Positions 13,180 through 25,738 of a stretch of DNA of 64,000 nucleotides are shown piece by piece (positions within the stretch are counted from its first letter, which is position 1; every line of letters starts with the position of its first letter). The stretch spans positions 3,384,844-3,448,843 of the forward strand of contig JXTB01000001.1 of assembly GCA_002914805.1 (NCBI GenBank), in the 5' to 3' direction. A program made the position numbers and the translations under genes. The DNA is from Parasponia andersonii. Its lineage: Eukaryota; Streptophyta; Magnoliopsida; Rosales; Cannabaceae. Below the pieces are notes generated by a model. It searched no databases. It had not been told where the DNA came from and worked only from the letters and a program-made list of their open reading frames with translations.

Positions 13180-15162
13180 GTGGTGACAAGACGACGTAAT
13201 AATACTTCACATGCAGAAGAAGTTGTAACATCTCAAGCAACTGGGATTTGGAACCACCCATCTCAAATTCAAAGAGAAATACATGCTTGTGCTATTCGAG
13301 CCCAACAGGTGCCCAGTGAAAGCCTTCGTTTGGGAAGGCACTCGTGTTGCAAGAAGCTGGTGCCAGTAGAAGGGACTGATCAATATATAGATATGATTGA
13401 TTTGTATGCACAACAAAACAATTAAGAAAAAGATATTAGTGAAGTCTGAACTGTTGTTGACTCAATCAAGACCCTGTTGGTGGATTTAATAGGGCAAAGA
13501 GCTCATCTGCAGCTGCCAAAATCATCTAGACGCCAGCTTGTACAACCTGACCATGTTCATGGTCATTCAAATGCAAGAAAGATGGAGAGTTCATATGTAC
13601 AAAGATCAATGAAACGAGAAAAATACCCTTCCAAGTCCCAACCAGTTTGCTAGGACAAAAATTGGAAGCTTACCAATAAAGCCTCCACGAAAGAATCCGT
13701 TCACATCATGACAAAATGAACCTGTTCCGCTTGGTGGAAGTGTATTTGAAAGAATAGGTCACACCAGAAGAAACCTAAATCGCGTTAAGGAAGGCGACCT
13801 ACGAGATCGGTTAAACTAACGACGAGCAAATACATCTTAAATTGCGACGAGTTAGCTCACATGAGAATCGAACCGAATGACCTGGCTGGGCGAGAAGACT
13901 TTCAAGTAAAGGGACATTATTCACCCTTCACCAAAAAAATTCAGGAAGTACCCATTCCAGACGGGTTCAAGATACTAACTATTGTGAGATATGAAGGAAC
14001 AACACATTCATGTGACTACTTTAACTTATTCAACGACCTGATGGAATTGAACGGAGTCCAGTCACTTGCTTGATATAGATGTTTTGCAGTAACATTTGCA
14101 AAGGGAGCAAATAAATGGTTCAAGAATAAACCCAAAGAATCCATCATATCCTAGGAGCAGTTTTCATAGGACTTCATTCGTCAATTTCAAGCCTCGAGAG
14201 CTTATGCAATGCCTTGTTTAATACTTGCTAATATAAAACGGAGAGAGAATGAGTCTCTTCACTCTTATCTCAAGAGATTCAATAAGGAAACTGCCAAGGT
14301 AACGAAAGTCCCAGAACGGGGAACTCTGATGGCTTTAGCTAGAGGTTTACTTTCAAACACTCCACTCTAGAGGAATTTGTAAAAAGATCACTGCATGGAG
14401 GTAGAAGTTTTCTATCAATGAGCAAAAAAATATATGCACATAGAAAATGTATAAGAAATAGTCAGCTCGTCAAAATCCGATGAACCAATGAAGAAAAAAG
14501 ATAAGTAAAAGTGACAAGGAAATGGCAAGTAGACCCTTTCCTCAAAGTGAGATCAGAAAAGATCTCGAGCAGAAGATAAGAAACCTCTTCGGACCCCAAA
14601 GTTCACATATTACTCGGAGCTCAACGAAAATAGGGAGAACATTTTCGTTGCCATGGAGGATCAAGTTCCTTATCGACAACCTCCACCAATGGCAAATGGA
14701 TGAGGGACAAGGAAAGATCAAAAGAAATACTGCAGATTTCACCAAGATCATGGACATAATACCACTAATTGCTACAACTTGAAGAATGAAATTGAAGAAT
14801 TAATCTGTCAAGTTTACCTTGGTAGGTACCAAAAACAAAGAGATTATGTTCAAAGAGAAAAGAAAAACAGATGAATTTACCTATTCGAGGTGATCACACT
14901 GAAGATGTACGAGGAGAAATTCGTACTATTTTTGGAGGACCATATATGGAGGGAATGTCGAGGACATGTCAAAGGACATATGTTCGTGATGCTTGAGAAG
15001 CTATTCAAATTGATGTTCTCTATGTGGAAGCATTACCAACAAAATGCCAGCTATAGAGAACGAGCCCATAATCTTCGCTGAAGATGATGCATGAAGAGTC
15101 CACCAACCGCATAACGACCCTTTAGTTATAGCTATCCAAACTGGTAACATGCTAGTCCACAG
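13180..15162 (+). pseudogene. Ty3/gypsy gag(-protease) remnant
   Basis: In frame pieces it reads MVTRRRNNTSHAEEV, then SPFTKKIQEVPIPDGFK, then a Retrotrans_gag region with YEGTTHSCDYFNLFNDLM and NESLHSYLKRFNKETAKV. A finger-like motif CRFHQDHGHNTTNC and EIRTIFGG typical of plant gypsy polyproteins follow. Several stops and frameshifts break it (for example after LNGVQSLA and in the knuckle region). It ends abruptly at 15162 where another repeat begins, just where the protease would start. The closest resemblance I recall is to Tat-lineage elements. It is not functional. Confidence 0.75.
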
Positions 15163-17940
15163 TGTTACGACCCCGAATTTTCAGATTATCTGTAGATTTT
15201 TCTGAAATCTCTGCTCATTTTAAATTATTAATGAGATTTATTTTCTGTAAATATTATGAAGTACGTAAAATTCATAAGGCTTGAAGGCTTGACCTTAAAC
15301 TGGTGGAGTCAGGGTTTACGTTCTAAAAGTATATATATTTTAGATATTTGATGAATTAATAAAATGATATTTTTCTATTTGAATCTGTACATAATTTATA
15401 TATCTTCAAATATTAGAAAATCTCTAATTTATTTATTTGACTATAAATTTAGTACGTAAGTGTTATATATACGAGAATTAAATTTATAGATAACAAATTA
15501 AATATAGTCCATAATAGTTGATTAAAGTATGTGATCTTTAATTAAATATTATTAGTATGGTCCATTAACATTGAGAATGTAATAGTTTTATCCGGATTAT
15601 TAATTTGTTGACATCACAATAGAGATACTTTGTATAATTCGATTATATAGCACTGAACTAAATATGATTTGAATCTTATATAAATTCTGTTAACTTTTGA
15701 TAATTCAAATAATCTCACTAGATTATCATAAGTAAATCAATTTTAATCCTCAGTAGTTATAGACTCTTATTTATAATATTATATTCTTTAACATGCTCGT
15801 TAAAGGTTTGTTTCCTAAATAAATCGAAATATTTGTATCTTGGGAGTATGATGATATAAGTAGCTAAGAATATAGCTTATATGTAAAATCCTAAATTTTT
15901 GTAAGGGTAGTTAAGTAATTTTACTTCAAGGACATTTTGGTAATTTTGTATTTTGGATTAATTAAATAAAAAAAATTCAGTGTTGAATCTAGATAAGATT
16001 ATGTCTAGATACATTTAGAGTAAAAGTGAAAAAGAAATTTCAAATTGGGGACAAATGTGTAATTAAGGAGGGATTAAAATGAAAGAATCTTTTGAAATTG
16101 TGGCCAAAGTATAATTTCAGAAACTTATTTTTTCGGTCGAATCAGATTGTGCCATATGTCCCACTGCTACAGTTTTGAAAAATTGCATAAAACCCCCCCA
16201 TTTCTTCTTCTTCTCTACGGAGGTCCTCCCGAAGCCACCAATGGAAACTGTTCATCCGAGCCTCCACCGTCCGTCGCCATGCCAGACGCGTCTATCTGCC
16301 ATGACCGGGAGACGCCGACGAACCAGCGCCGGGTGCTGCTGCCGTGAACGCCGCCTTTCGCCGGAGAAATCATGGCCTGAATATTTCGCCACTGGAACGG
16401 TTTTTCGCCCGCCGTGCCGCCGTCCGACGTCCGATCACCGTGCCACCACCACCGTTGGATTCGTCTCGACTCCAGCTTTGTTTTCCGACCACTCTCAGCC
16501 TCTAACTCGGCTCCGGTGAGAAGTTGTCTACTGTAGCAATATTTTAATATTTAAATTTTGTGGTATTTTCGTAATTATTTCATAATTGAGTTATTTTTCT
16601 GAGAAAATTATACCACGTGATAGAGGAGTTTGAAACATGAAATTTTATGATTTTTAAGTGTTAAAACGATAACTGGAAGATTGTTAATTGTCGGGATGAA
16701 AATGTGGTATTTTTCTAAATATTTTCAAAATGTGGTATTTTTATAATTTTCGGATTTTGAGCCCATTTAGAGTTTGGGACCTCGAAACTGAGTTTTGACT
16801 TCGAATTTGGACTCAGTGAGGTCGGGATATGAAGTTTGATATAAAATATCACTATTTTCTGAAGTAGCACGAAATTCGAGAAATAGCTCGTGAATTGTAC
16901 CGTTTTGCGTGCCACGGGCGGGTTCCGTACCGGGACCCATTTTCGACGAACTTTATATCTAAACTAATGTTTTTGTGTGTTCTGAATTCAGTGGTGACAT
17001 CTGTTTCTCAATCCGAAATTCCGTTTGAAAAGTCAACTTTTCAAGTGAACGAGACGAGACTCGAAAACGACTGTGCGAACAACCCAGTAATCAATTGAGG
17101 ATATTTCCAGCATGGTTAACTCAGCATAATTACTATTTCGAGGTAGGAGATTCAATTTCCTTGTTTTCTATTATTTTCATTTAAATTGGAATTTATCTTG
17201 AAAAATGAAATTTCGTGATTTTATTAAATTGAATTATTTGAATAGTTATTTTGATGAACTATGAATTTGTGAAACATTGTAGACTACTCTAGATCTTTTT
17301 AAATATGGTTTTGTACAAGTTTTTATACTTGGAATTTGGTAAAGCCATGGAAAATATACTTTGGGTTTTTAAAGTACAAAATGGATTTTAACTAAAAATC
17401 AGAGTATGTCTAGGATGTCAAAACACTGCATGGTTGTCTGAGACTTTATATATATTGCACATTTCATACGATCAGGCATGAGAGTCGTCTTAGGCATCAC
17501 GATATTGTAGTAGGCGGACTAGTACACCCGCCTTCGGTGAGAGCCCGTAAACCCGCGCGGAGTTTGTATTCTGACTATCTCCATTCGGTAGGCGTAGGCA
17601 TTCGGTGCCCCTCCGGTTCGGTAGAATTTGACACAAGGGTGTCCCTCCGGTTTTTCAGAGATAGATGTCAGGCAGAGAGCACTCAATACATGTAGTATAA
17701 GTTGCTCTAGTTGTGATGAGAGGATGAGGACTCATGTGATGTGTTGATTTATGTGATGTGCATTATACTTATTTAAATTGAGACTTTTATATGTTTTGAC
17801 CTGGATATCTGATTTGATTTTAGCATGGTTTTCTATAAATGGTTTAAATACTTGATATTTATAAAAATGCTTTTCGGTATTATTAACCATGGAGATGTGC
17901 ATTATGCTTGTTTTATTATGGTTTTCTATCTATTTTAACC

Positions 17941-17980
<40 letters not shown>

Positions 17981-18710
17981 TATCTGATTTTTATTTGAGC
18001 ATGATTTTCTGTAAAGATTTTCTATATATGTCTTAAATGCTCCATATTTATTAAGATGTTTTCCAGAACTACTAACCATGCAGTTGTATTGAGAATTACT
18101 AAAAAGGATTTTCCAAAAAGGGTAATTGAGTTTTCTATCAGAGCATTCATGTGCTCACCCCCCTACTTCCTTCCTCTTTCAGGTGTCAAATTATTCTGTG
18201 ACAGATATTCGTGTGGCTTGGCAAGCATGTCTGGTGTATGCTTGCAGTTCTAGCCATCTTCGTTGGTTGGTTCATACTCTGTATCGTTTTCTCTAAGTCA
18301 AATTCATTTAGCCATACGTAATATATTTACTGAGTGGATGTATGAGGATGATTTCGATATTTAATCGAGTACTTAGACATAGAAATGATTTTATGAAAAT
18401 TATTTTAATTATGGGCCTATGGTTTTAAATTGGACACTTTCATTAAACTAAATGATTTAAATAAAAAGTTTCTAAAATTTATTATTTATCATGTCTCAAA
18501 ATTTAAAATTAAAAATGCCTTGAAAATTTAAATTAGTAGATAATGTTGTAATTTATCGAGTTGGTCTAATATTAAAATTTACTTACTCTTGAGGACTAAA
18601 ACTTAAATTTTAAGTACTCGACTTTTTCTGAAAATTTTGGGAATTTTTGTTTATCACTATTTTCACTTAAATTTACAAAAAGTCATGGCCTTGGATTTTC
18701 GGTCGTGACA
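15163..18710 (+). mobile_element. Solo-LTR-like element 1 (TGTTACGACC...GGTCGTGACA)
   Basis: A 3.55 kb non-coding unit interrupts the gypsy remnant. Its ends are near-perfect inverted repeats, tgttacgacc on the left and ggtcgtgaca on the right, so it starts TG and ends CA like an LTR. Inside are a TATA-like gcataaaacccccc followed by a pyrimidine-rich leader (16187-16210), a GC-rich segment with a short open frame (16175-16519), and a late motif ctcacccccctacttccttc leading to tttcag. Long LTRs with such ends are known from Tekay/Del-type chromoviruses, which is my best guess. I see no target-site duplication, so simple insertion is not proven. Confidence 0.55.
17944..17983. repeat. TA microsatellite
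   Basis: A run of TA dinucleotides broken once by a G, inside LTR-like element 1. Confidence 0.9.
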
Positions 18711-20215
18711 TTATAGATATCGAATTCATTCCTTCCATTAGGAAGCTAGAAAGATGATTCTCTTGTGTATTGATTTAGGATTTGAATAATTTGAGTATTC
18801 AATTTATAATAGATTTATAAATTAATTGTTCATTAGAGAATCAATAGTACACAAGGATAAAGAATGTAATTGGAGAGGTAAACAGAGCATGACCTAGCTC
18901 CAATTATAAATTATCTATAGAGGATTGAACTATATGTAATGATTAAATCGATAGACTGCTCGTTGTTTTCTGAGTAAATTAATTCTATAACTTTAAGAGT
19001 GCAATTCCAGATTTTTAATAGAGTAATACTGGAATTAATAAATTAGATAAATCAATTAAATTTATTGGAGTTTGAATTACAAGTCCATGAGTCCGCAATT
19101 CTACCTCTTACAAACACTATACTGGATATTATATTATTTTTGTTATTGCACATTTTGTCTAGATAAATTATTTATTTACATTTTGAACGTGTGAGTTTAA
19201 GAAATTGTACACAATATTCATACGTTCATCTAGTTGTACTTGAAGCTTGGATTAGAAAATCGTGGTTTAGAAGACAGAAAAATTAGGATCTGCTGATAGG
19301 CTATGAAATGTATTAGATCTATTCTCTTTGTATGTTTCTATTTGTTATGAATTAATACTATGCACTCATGTAGTAAATTGTCTTGAGAAATTTTTTTATT
19401 GTTCCAAAGCCAATCTTCTATTATAAAAATCATTTTAAAACAAACAAAAATATCATCAGATTTTTCGATGTACGTAAAGATGCATAGTCCCATTTTTAGT
19501 AATTCATAGAAATTAAACCAAATTCAAATTTTAATGCAGAAATATTTTTAGAAATTCATAGAAATTAAACCAAATTCAAATTTTAATGCAGAAATTAAGG
19601 GATATTTAATTATTTAGACTCATAACTAAGCTTTTTTTTTTTTTTTAATCTATAGACTTCTAAAGCTCATTTTTAAGTCCATTACTCCTTTTAATGAAAC
19701 TTTCAAATATCTAGAAAGCTTTTTCTCAAAAAATTTCAAAAAAACTCACACATTTGGTTCAAAATGAAGAATTTGATGCTTGGGTGCATTAAAATGTTGT
19801 TTATAAATTGGATTTTTGAGAGTTTAAGATTTAGAAGGTTGCATTAAAACCTAAACATTTTATTGTCGATTTGAAGTTTTAAATTACGATTTACCGGATT
19901 GAACGCATTTCGGCGAAGAATTCAACTTGTCTTAATTAAACTTAATCAGTCTAATCAAGCATCTCAACTGAAAATCTCTAGACTCAACTGGACCCAATTA
20001 AACTCGACTAGGACGTTTTAGACTTTCTAGTCACCACATTAGAAAAAATGAAAAAAGAGAAAAGAAAAGAAGAAAATTAAAATGACTCTATTATTTAAAT
20101 AGATTAAATGGCCCTATAAATTAACTTCAAAACATAATACAAACTATTTTCTGAGGTGGAAAAAAATATGTTTTAAGATAATAAAATATAAACTATTGTA
20201 TTTGATGCTTTATCA
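18711..20215. other. AT-rich intergenic DNA
   Basis: No gene is recognised. A tandem duplication with a period of about 52 bp lies at 19494-19597 (units containing attcatagaaattaaacc). A T-rich run lies near 19630. Whether the first bases continue the interrupted gypsy remnant could not be seen. Confidence 0.5.
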
Positions 20216-20500
20216 GGGGTGATTCACCGCATGTTGTATTGGCATTGTTGTTCGTGACAATTCGGGTATGGTTGTGGCAGCTGCTACCCGAAAGCTTACT
20301 GGTTTCTTCAGTCCGTTTATTGCCGAATGTTTTTAGCTGTCAGGGAGGGAGGGCCTTCAATTTTGTGTTGAGTCGAATCTTTTTCATTCGGCAGGTTGGA
20401 ACAGATGCTATCAATGTTTTTAATTGAAACAAATATGCTTCAATTTTTGGCGTTGGAAAGTTCCATCATATCAGATGTTACTCATCTTGCTTCTATATAT
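20216..20500 (+). pseudogene. LINE RNase H-like domain remnant
   Basis: One frame reads CIGIVVRDNSGMVVAAATRK, then LTGFFSPFIAEC, and the sequence continues in a shifted frame as LAVREG. This matches the plant non-LTR retrotransposon RNase H-like domain (RVT_3), whose usual wording is IRDSSG..VAAASRKL..FSPFIAECLAVREGL. At least two frameshifts break it. Confidence 0.65.
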
Positions 20501-20687
20501 TAAGGTGATGTTTGTTATTTGCATATGCATTTGATTTTGGAGCATATTTTATGCATTTTGTTTACTAGTACTTACTCTTGGTATGATGAATTATTTAACG
20601 AATGTACTCGTGGAATATTTATAGACATATTGGGCTTGTTGAATGCGATTCAATGGGGTGGTGTTTTAAAATGGGTGTGATTTAGAT

Positions 20688-20975
20688 TAGTTTGGTTACT
20701 TTGAGAATGCAATGAAGTTGTTTGATCAAATTCGGCAAAGAGATCTTTTTATTTTATTTTTTTGTACTGCTTTCGTTGATGTGTTTTCAGAATTTGGGAG
20801 GATCGACTTGTCCGGAGATTTGATTTATTAATCTGTAACGTATGCCGAGTAGAAATATCTTGGAATTCCGTGATTATTGGGTTTACGCATCTGGAGATTT
20901 TGTGATAGCACGTCAGTGGTTCGATGAAATGATGGCAAGAGAGTATTGTATTATATCTCCATTATCTTGATTTAT
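20688..20975 (+). pseudogene. Pentatricopeptide repeat (PPR) gene remnant
   Basis: GYFENAMKLFDQIRQRDLF matches the second helix and loop of a plant PPR motif. After disruptions, further pieces read DVFSEFGRID, MPSRNILEF and ASGDFVIARQWFDEMMARE, the last again a PPR repeat pattern. The frames differ and no initiating or terminating context is present, so this is a broken fragment. Confidence 0.55.
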
Positions 20976-21198
20976 GATGATTGCCTGTTAAGAGAATGAT
21001 TATTCTATAGATTGCTAATATAGCTAGATTCCCACTATGAAAACAACAACAAGGGACACAAATGTTACAAAGATCAAACTACGGAGTTTAAGGAAAAGTG
21101 CGTACAAGATTTGGACATAACTAGCATGATGCAAAGAATAAAAGCAACACAGAAAATGGAAAAGCCAAGTAAGAAACAAAGGAATGAAGTCTCCAATT

Positions 21199-24100
21199 TT
21201 AGAAGCCAAAGTACGAATTTGCGGAGCTCAAAAGCGAAGAGCAGCTTGAGGGAATGAGTGTCGAGAGTTTTTTTATTAACCATTCGAACGCTACTGAGAA
21301 GGCTGCGAAAAATAAACATAAAACCCATAGCTGAACATTCAACCTCCCGCTGCTGAGAGAACTTCTTCCCAACTGAACAAGCATTACTTGTGTGAACATA
21401 ACTACTGTCAAAGCCACAAGAAAACAGTAGTTGTTGAGGACAAGTCCTAAGACTTCTGCCTCCCTTAAGTTCATGGCATTGAACAAATTGAAGAGCTGAC
21501 ACAAAGTGAAAGTATTGAAGATCATTGTTTTCAGGACATCTTTGTCCATGTTAGGTAAACCAATGTTGCCCATGAACTGAAAGATCAGCAGAAGTGAAAC
21601 CTGATAGAATACTTGAATTGCTATGTTTTTCCACATAAACTCTGTAATTAGTGATCGAGTACGGTCAACTAGTTTGTAATCAGTGAGTAGCTCTTGGCCT
21701 AATTTGAACTCCATTACCATCATCAAACCACCTAAGAGGCACATAATCAGGTTCACCCAAATCAAATCAAGTGATGTCAGCGGTGAATCTCCTGAGTGCA
21801 TTGTTGAAACTAAGGTTATTGTGAACCCAGATACCCAAGTAGTGAGTTGAAGTTGGAAGAACTTCTGAATGTTGTGGTAGACACATTCACTTTTCTTCCA
21901 TATCGCAGATGTCAAAGCCAAATCTGTAATGGAAATATCAGAAAATTTGTTGGCCATCTTTGTGCATATCTCTTTATGGGTAATCCCAACATCAGCCTTT
22001 ATCAGAGCTTGAGTATCACTAGCTGTCAGACCTCCATAAAATGCAACTACATGACCGATTCTCTGAGAATGCTCCACCATGAGAAGCTTGTCCTTGGGGT
22101 GGGAATTTCCCATTATAGTGGTCTGAATGATAAGCTTCTCCATCTTTGCAATGTCTGACTTGGCCATTTCTCGAATTTCTTCACCGTCACTTACGACATC
22201 ATCTGACCCAGCCGTTAAAATTCCCAGCTCCCAAGCAATGGCCTTCACTATCGGTAGCTCATCCTCCGATACCAATTTCACACTTATTTTATCACTTCTA
22301 AGAGTTGCCACAAGTGACTTGATATCTTCCCTACATGGGTACTTCAAACCCATTATTGCCAACAAGCTTAACCCTTCTTTCTTAAGTTCTTCCACTGCTG
22401 TCTGTCCAAAGGCAAATGCAATAGGTCTGAGTCCCTTTTTTTCCATCTCTTTTATCACATCCCCGAACTTCTCTTCCTGATCATTTTCCATTGTATGTAT
22501 TTTCCCACTACAATCATAAAAGTGTGTACACATGCCCAAAATTGTTGAAGCAGGCCCTTTCCAGTGCAGCTGTAGGCTCTGTTCCTGATCACCAATGTTC
22601 TTCGTCAGAACCCCACAACTGTTCTTGCTTGAGATTGATCTTCTATATTGTAGAATTCTAAACTCTTGATCCAATGACTCCTCTTTCCTACCCAATCTTG
22701 ACTTCACACAAGAAATGGGCAAATCATCATTCGAGTTAAAAGAAATCTCAGGCTTATTAACCCACAAGTTTATTGCTTGATGCAACGTATCAAAGTTAAC
22801 TGCTGATTGATTAGTATCAGAGACTGGTTCTGGACTTTTATCCTTTAAACCAACCTGAAATTCCTCGACCTCCATTTTCTTACACAACAGTTTACCACTA
22901 CCAGTTGCATCGAGGAATATGACCTTGATAAGCCCAATGGTGCCACAAACTGAGAGATTGCGAGGATCGGCCTTTGTCAAAACCAACTTCTTCTTCCATC
23001 GGATTAAGCAGACTCCAATCACAAGAGGCATTCCATGTTGAACTCCAATTACAAACGCCACAAGAGTGTTCAGTAAGATGGAGACCCTTCCCTGAGGTTT
23101 CATAAGTCTATTAAACACTTGCATCAAGAACTTCATCGTGACATTCCCTTTTAACTCAGGCAACTCATTGTAATTGTCATGTTTCTTAAAGAGTAACCTT
23201 ATCAGCGCCACAAAGGCAATCAACACAGACATAAAGAGTCCAAACTTTTCTATATAGTCGTCGGGTTTATCCAACAATGCCTGTAACAACGTCTTCTCCT
23301 CATGACCATCACAGCTGATCAACGAGCTCGGTATCTCACCAAGAGCTGTTTCAGCACCAATCGACGTAACAATCATTGAACCTTTGCCTTCCCTAACACT
23401 TGAACCAGCATATAGAAAAGGGTTTTTGTCCCCATCAATCTCCGAGTTGAATAATTCATCTAACTTCAAGTTTTCACCGCTTATGAACAGACCATCACCA
23501 GGAACTTGATCATCTTTATCTAAATGCACTATATCTCCCACCTTAACATCAGAAACGGCCACCCTTCTAGACTCACCATTTCTCTCCACTTTAACGCTTA
23601 ACATGTCGCTATATTCTTTCACCTTCTTCAACCTTTTTCTTTCACGAAGGAAGTTCCGCACCGAAGAGGAAGCAACAAGGACAACAATGGCGACAAGTAC
23701 CGCTGTACCATCATGCCATCCTGTTTTTGCTCCTTGCTGGAGGAATTCAATGGCGAATAACAATCCAGCTGAAACAAATAGAAGGAGAATTGTACAACTA
23801 TTGCAAGCCTGCAGTAAGAAACACAAAAACCCTTTTCGTTGAGTGCTTCCCGTTTTCCAGTGTTCTTGTGGCTCCTGAACACCATCAATAGCATTATCCT
23901 CATTTTCCTGTTTGAAAGATCATATATAGAAAACAAAAATATAAGTCAGCTAATATCTATATCCCATATCAAGTAAACAAGTCTGCATGTAACGTTTCGA
24001 AAAAAAAATCACTTTGAAAATCATTTATCCTTTTGAAAAAAAAAAAAAAAAAAAACATTTTCGTTTCAAAACACTTTGAAAAGTTGTATTTGACGGTCAT

Positions 24101-24839
24101 CTTTAGTAGACATCAAATGGTACTAAAAAAAGTATTTTATTTTTTAAAAAATAAATGTTAAAAAAAAAAACTTGTACTACAGTACACCTCTGCATCTGGA
24201 CAAACATGCATATAGCATTAGTCTCTACCATACATTATACATTAGGCGACAAAGAGTTATTTCTCTAAATAATCAGTTTGAGAAAGGGTCAAATCTCAAT
24301 AACACAAAGGAGTACTTCTTAATTTGTCCATAATCACTCTGGGGAAGAACAGACCATGCTAGCCTAGCCATGCTGTCTACCTCAAAGTGAGATCTTTGAA
24401 GTAGTGACAAAGCCCATTCACCGCCGCCACGTCCTTGCAATTCAGACAGGTCCCTCTCCTTGACAATCCGTACAAAACTATCCCAATCAGATGCTACGAT
24501 ATGCATGTCAATTACATGGTGGCCTTGGTCGGAAGAGCTCTCATCAAGTACTTGCTCCGAAGCCACCTCCTCCGCCGCCGCCGCCGCTGCTCCTGCTGGT
24601 GTTGCCTCATGATCATGATCATGATCATGATCATGATCATCATCTTCATCTTCATCCTGATGATCATAAGAAATGAACACACTTATACTCAGAATCACAT
24701 ACCGAAACCAGAGGCTGTTTTTCTCACCCGCGGATGAGTCGGTAGTTCCAGCTATGACTACACCGCCACTAAGAGTCTCCCCAGTACCCCCGGCTTCTTC
24801 ACAAGTTTGACCACCTGTGTTTTCTAGTGATGAGAACAT
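21199..24839 (-). CDS. Autoinhibited Ca2+-ATPase (ACA, P2B) homologue with lost catalytic motifs
   Basis: Two exons, 24839-24381 and 23907-21199, join in phase 0 to give 1055 aa, the usual ACA length. The N-terminal part has VKERDLSELQGRGG, matching the ACA regulatory domain. Then follow paired membrane segments, the actuator domain (KVGDIVHLDKDDQVPGDGLF), nucleotide-binding region (LHWKGPASTILGMCTHFYD), hinge and the C-terminal membrane bundle (SLDLIWVNLIM). Key sites differ from the family: TGES reads FNSEIDG (about 305-312), PEGLP in M4 reads QHGMP (443-447), DKTGTLT reads DATGSGK (Asp486), KGAAE reads KGPAS (603-607), TGDN reads SEDE, TGDGTND reads YGGLTAS (777-783), and NLIMD in M6 reads NLIMC (Cys876). 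The phosphorylated Asp itself remains. An open frame over 1000 codons argues against simple decay. I infer a pseudoenzyme, perhaps regulatory; a recent pseudogene is the alternative. Confidence 0.9.
24605..24665 (-). repeat. In-frame GATCAT hexanucleotide repeat encoding a Asp/His tract
   Basis: The repeat lies in exon 1 of the ACA-like gene. It encodes alternating His and Asp after an acidic stretch (about residues 62-78, DEDEDDDHDHDHDHDHE), followed by six alanines from a GCG/GCC-rich run (residues 84-89). Such tracts are likely length-variable. Confidence 0.85.
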
Positions 24840-24876
24840 GTTGAAAAACGCCACAAAACAAAGCCCAAATGCCCGA

Positions 24877-24939
24877 AAAGAGAGAGAGAGACAGAGAGAC
24901 AGAGAGACAGAGAGACAGATAGACAGATAGACAGAGGAG
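24877..24939 (-). repeat. GA/GACA microsatellite in the 5' leader of the ACA-like gene
   Basis: On the + strand the run reads as repeated agagac and agatag units. It lies between the proposed TATA box and the ATG at 24839, so on the - strand it is a CT-rich leader, common in plant 5' UTRs. Confidence 0.8.
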
Positions 24940-24972
24940 GGCTTGATTGTGGCCAAGACAAGATTGAACTCT

Positions 24973-24982
24973 CTATTTATAG
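24973..24982 (-). promoter_or_regulatory. TATA box of the ACA-like gene
   Basis: On the - strand ctataaatag lies about 135 bp upstream of the chosen ATG. The upstream in-frame ATG at 24989 precedes this box, which supports the start at 24839. Confidence 0.6.
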
Positions 24983-25197
24983 AGTTCAATAAAAGGGTTT
25001 TTATAATTTTCTATAAATTACAAAATTTCACGTACTAGTTTACGCGTTTTTGTGGAAGAAAGAATCTCTGTGCTTCATGGGTTTTTTCTTCACATAAGCC
25101 TTGTATCCGTTTTATTTTTTCGAGGAAACGAGCATGACATAGAAAAAGCTCTTGTGCATTATGTATCAATGAACTATATTATCAAATATATATATAT

Positions 25198-25738
25198 NNN
25201 NNNNNNNNNNNNNNNNNNNNNNNNNNNNNNNNNNNNNNNNNNNNNNNNNNNNNNNNNNNNNNNNNNNNNNNNNNNNNNNNNNNNNNNNNNNNNNNNNNNN
25301 NNNNNNNNNNNNNNNNNNNNNNNNNNNNNNNNNNNNNNNNNNNNNNNNNNNNNNNNNNNNNNNNNNNNNNNNNNNNNNNNNNNNNNNNNNNNNNNNNNNN
25401 NNNNNNNNNNNNNNNNNNNNNNNNNNNNNNNNNNNNNNNNNNNNNNNNNNNNNNNNNNNNNNNNNNNNNNNNNNNNNNNNNNNNNNNNNNNNNNNNNNNN
25501 NNNNNNNNNNNNNNNNNNNNNNNNNNNNNNNNNNNNNNNNNNNNNNNNNNNNNNNNNNNNNNNNNNNNNNNNNNNNNNNNNNNNNNNNNNNNNNNNNNNN
25601 NNNNNNNNNNNNNNNNNNNNNNNNNNNNNNNNNNNNNNNNNNNNNNNNNNNNNNNNNNNNNNNNNNNNNNNNNNNNNNNNNNNNNNNNNNNNNNNNNNNN
25701 NNNNNNNNNNNNNNNNNNNNNNNNNNNNNNNNNNNNNN
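25198..25738. other. Assembly gap of 541 N
   Basis: Unknown bases. The left side ends in a TA run (25187-25197), and the right side resumes inside a TA-flanked MITE, so the gap probably fell in this repeat. Confidence 0.99.

Noticed and set aside
24611..24641. CRISPR-like short tandem repeats
   Set aside because: It is a coding hexanucleotide microsatellite in a plant exon with no spacers.
24273..24989. Extended N terminus of the ACA-like protein starting at 24989
   Set aside because: The extra residues come from a GA/GACA microsatellite, and the TATA box lies between the two ATGs, so the start at 24839 is preferred; the part beyond 24381 is intron.
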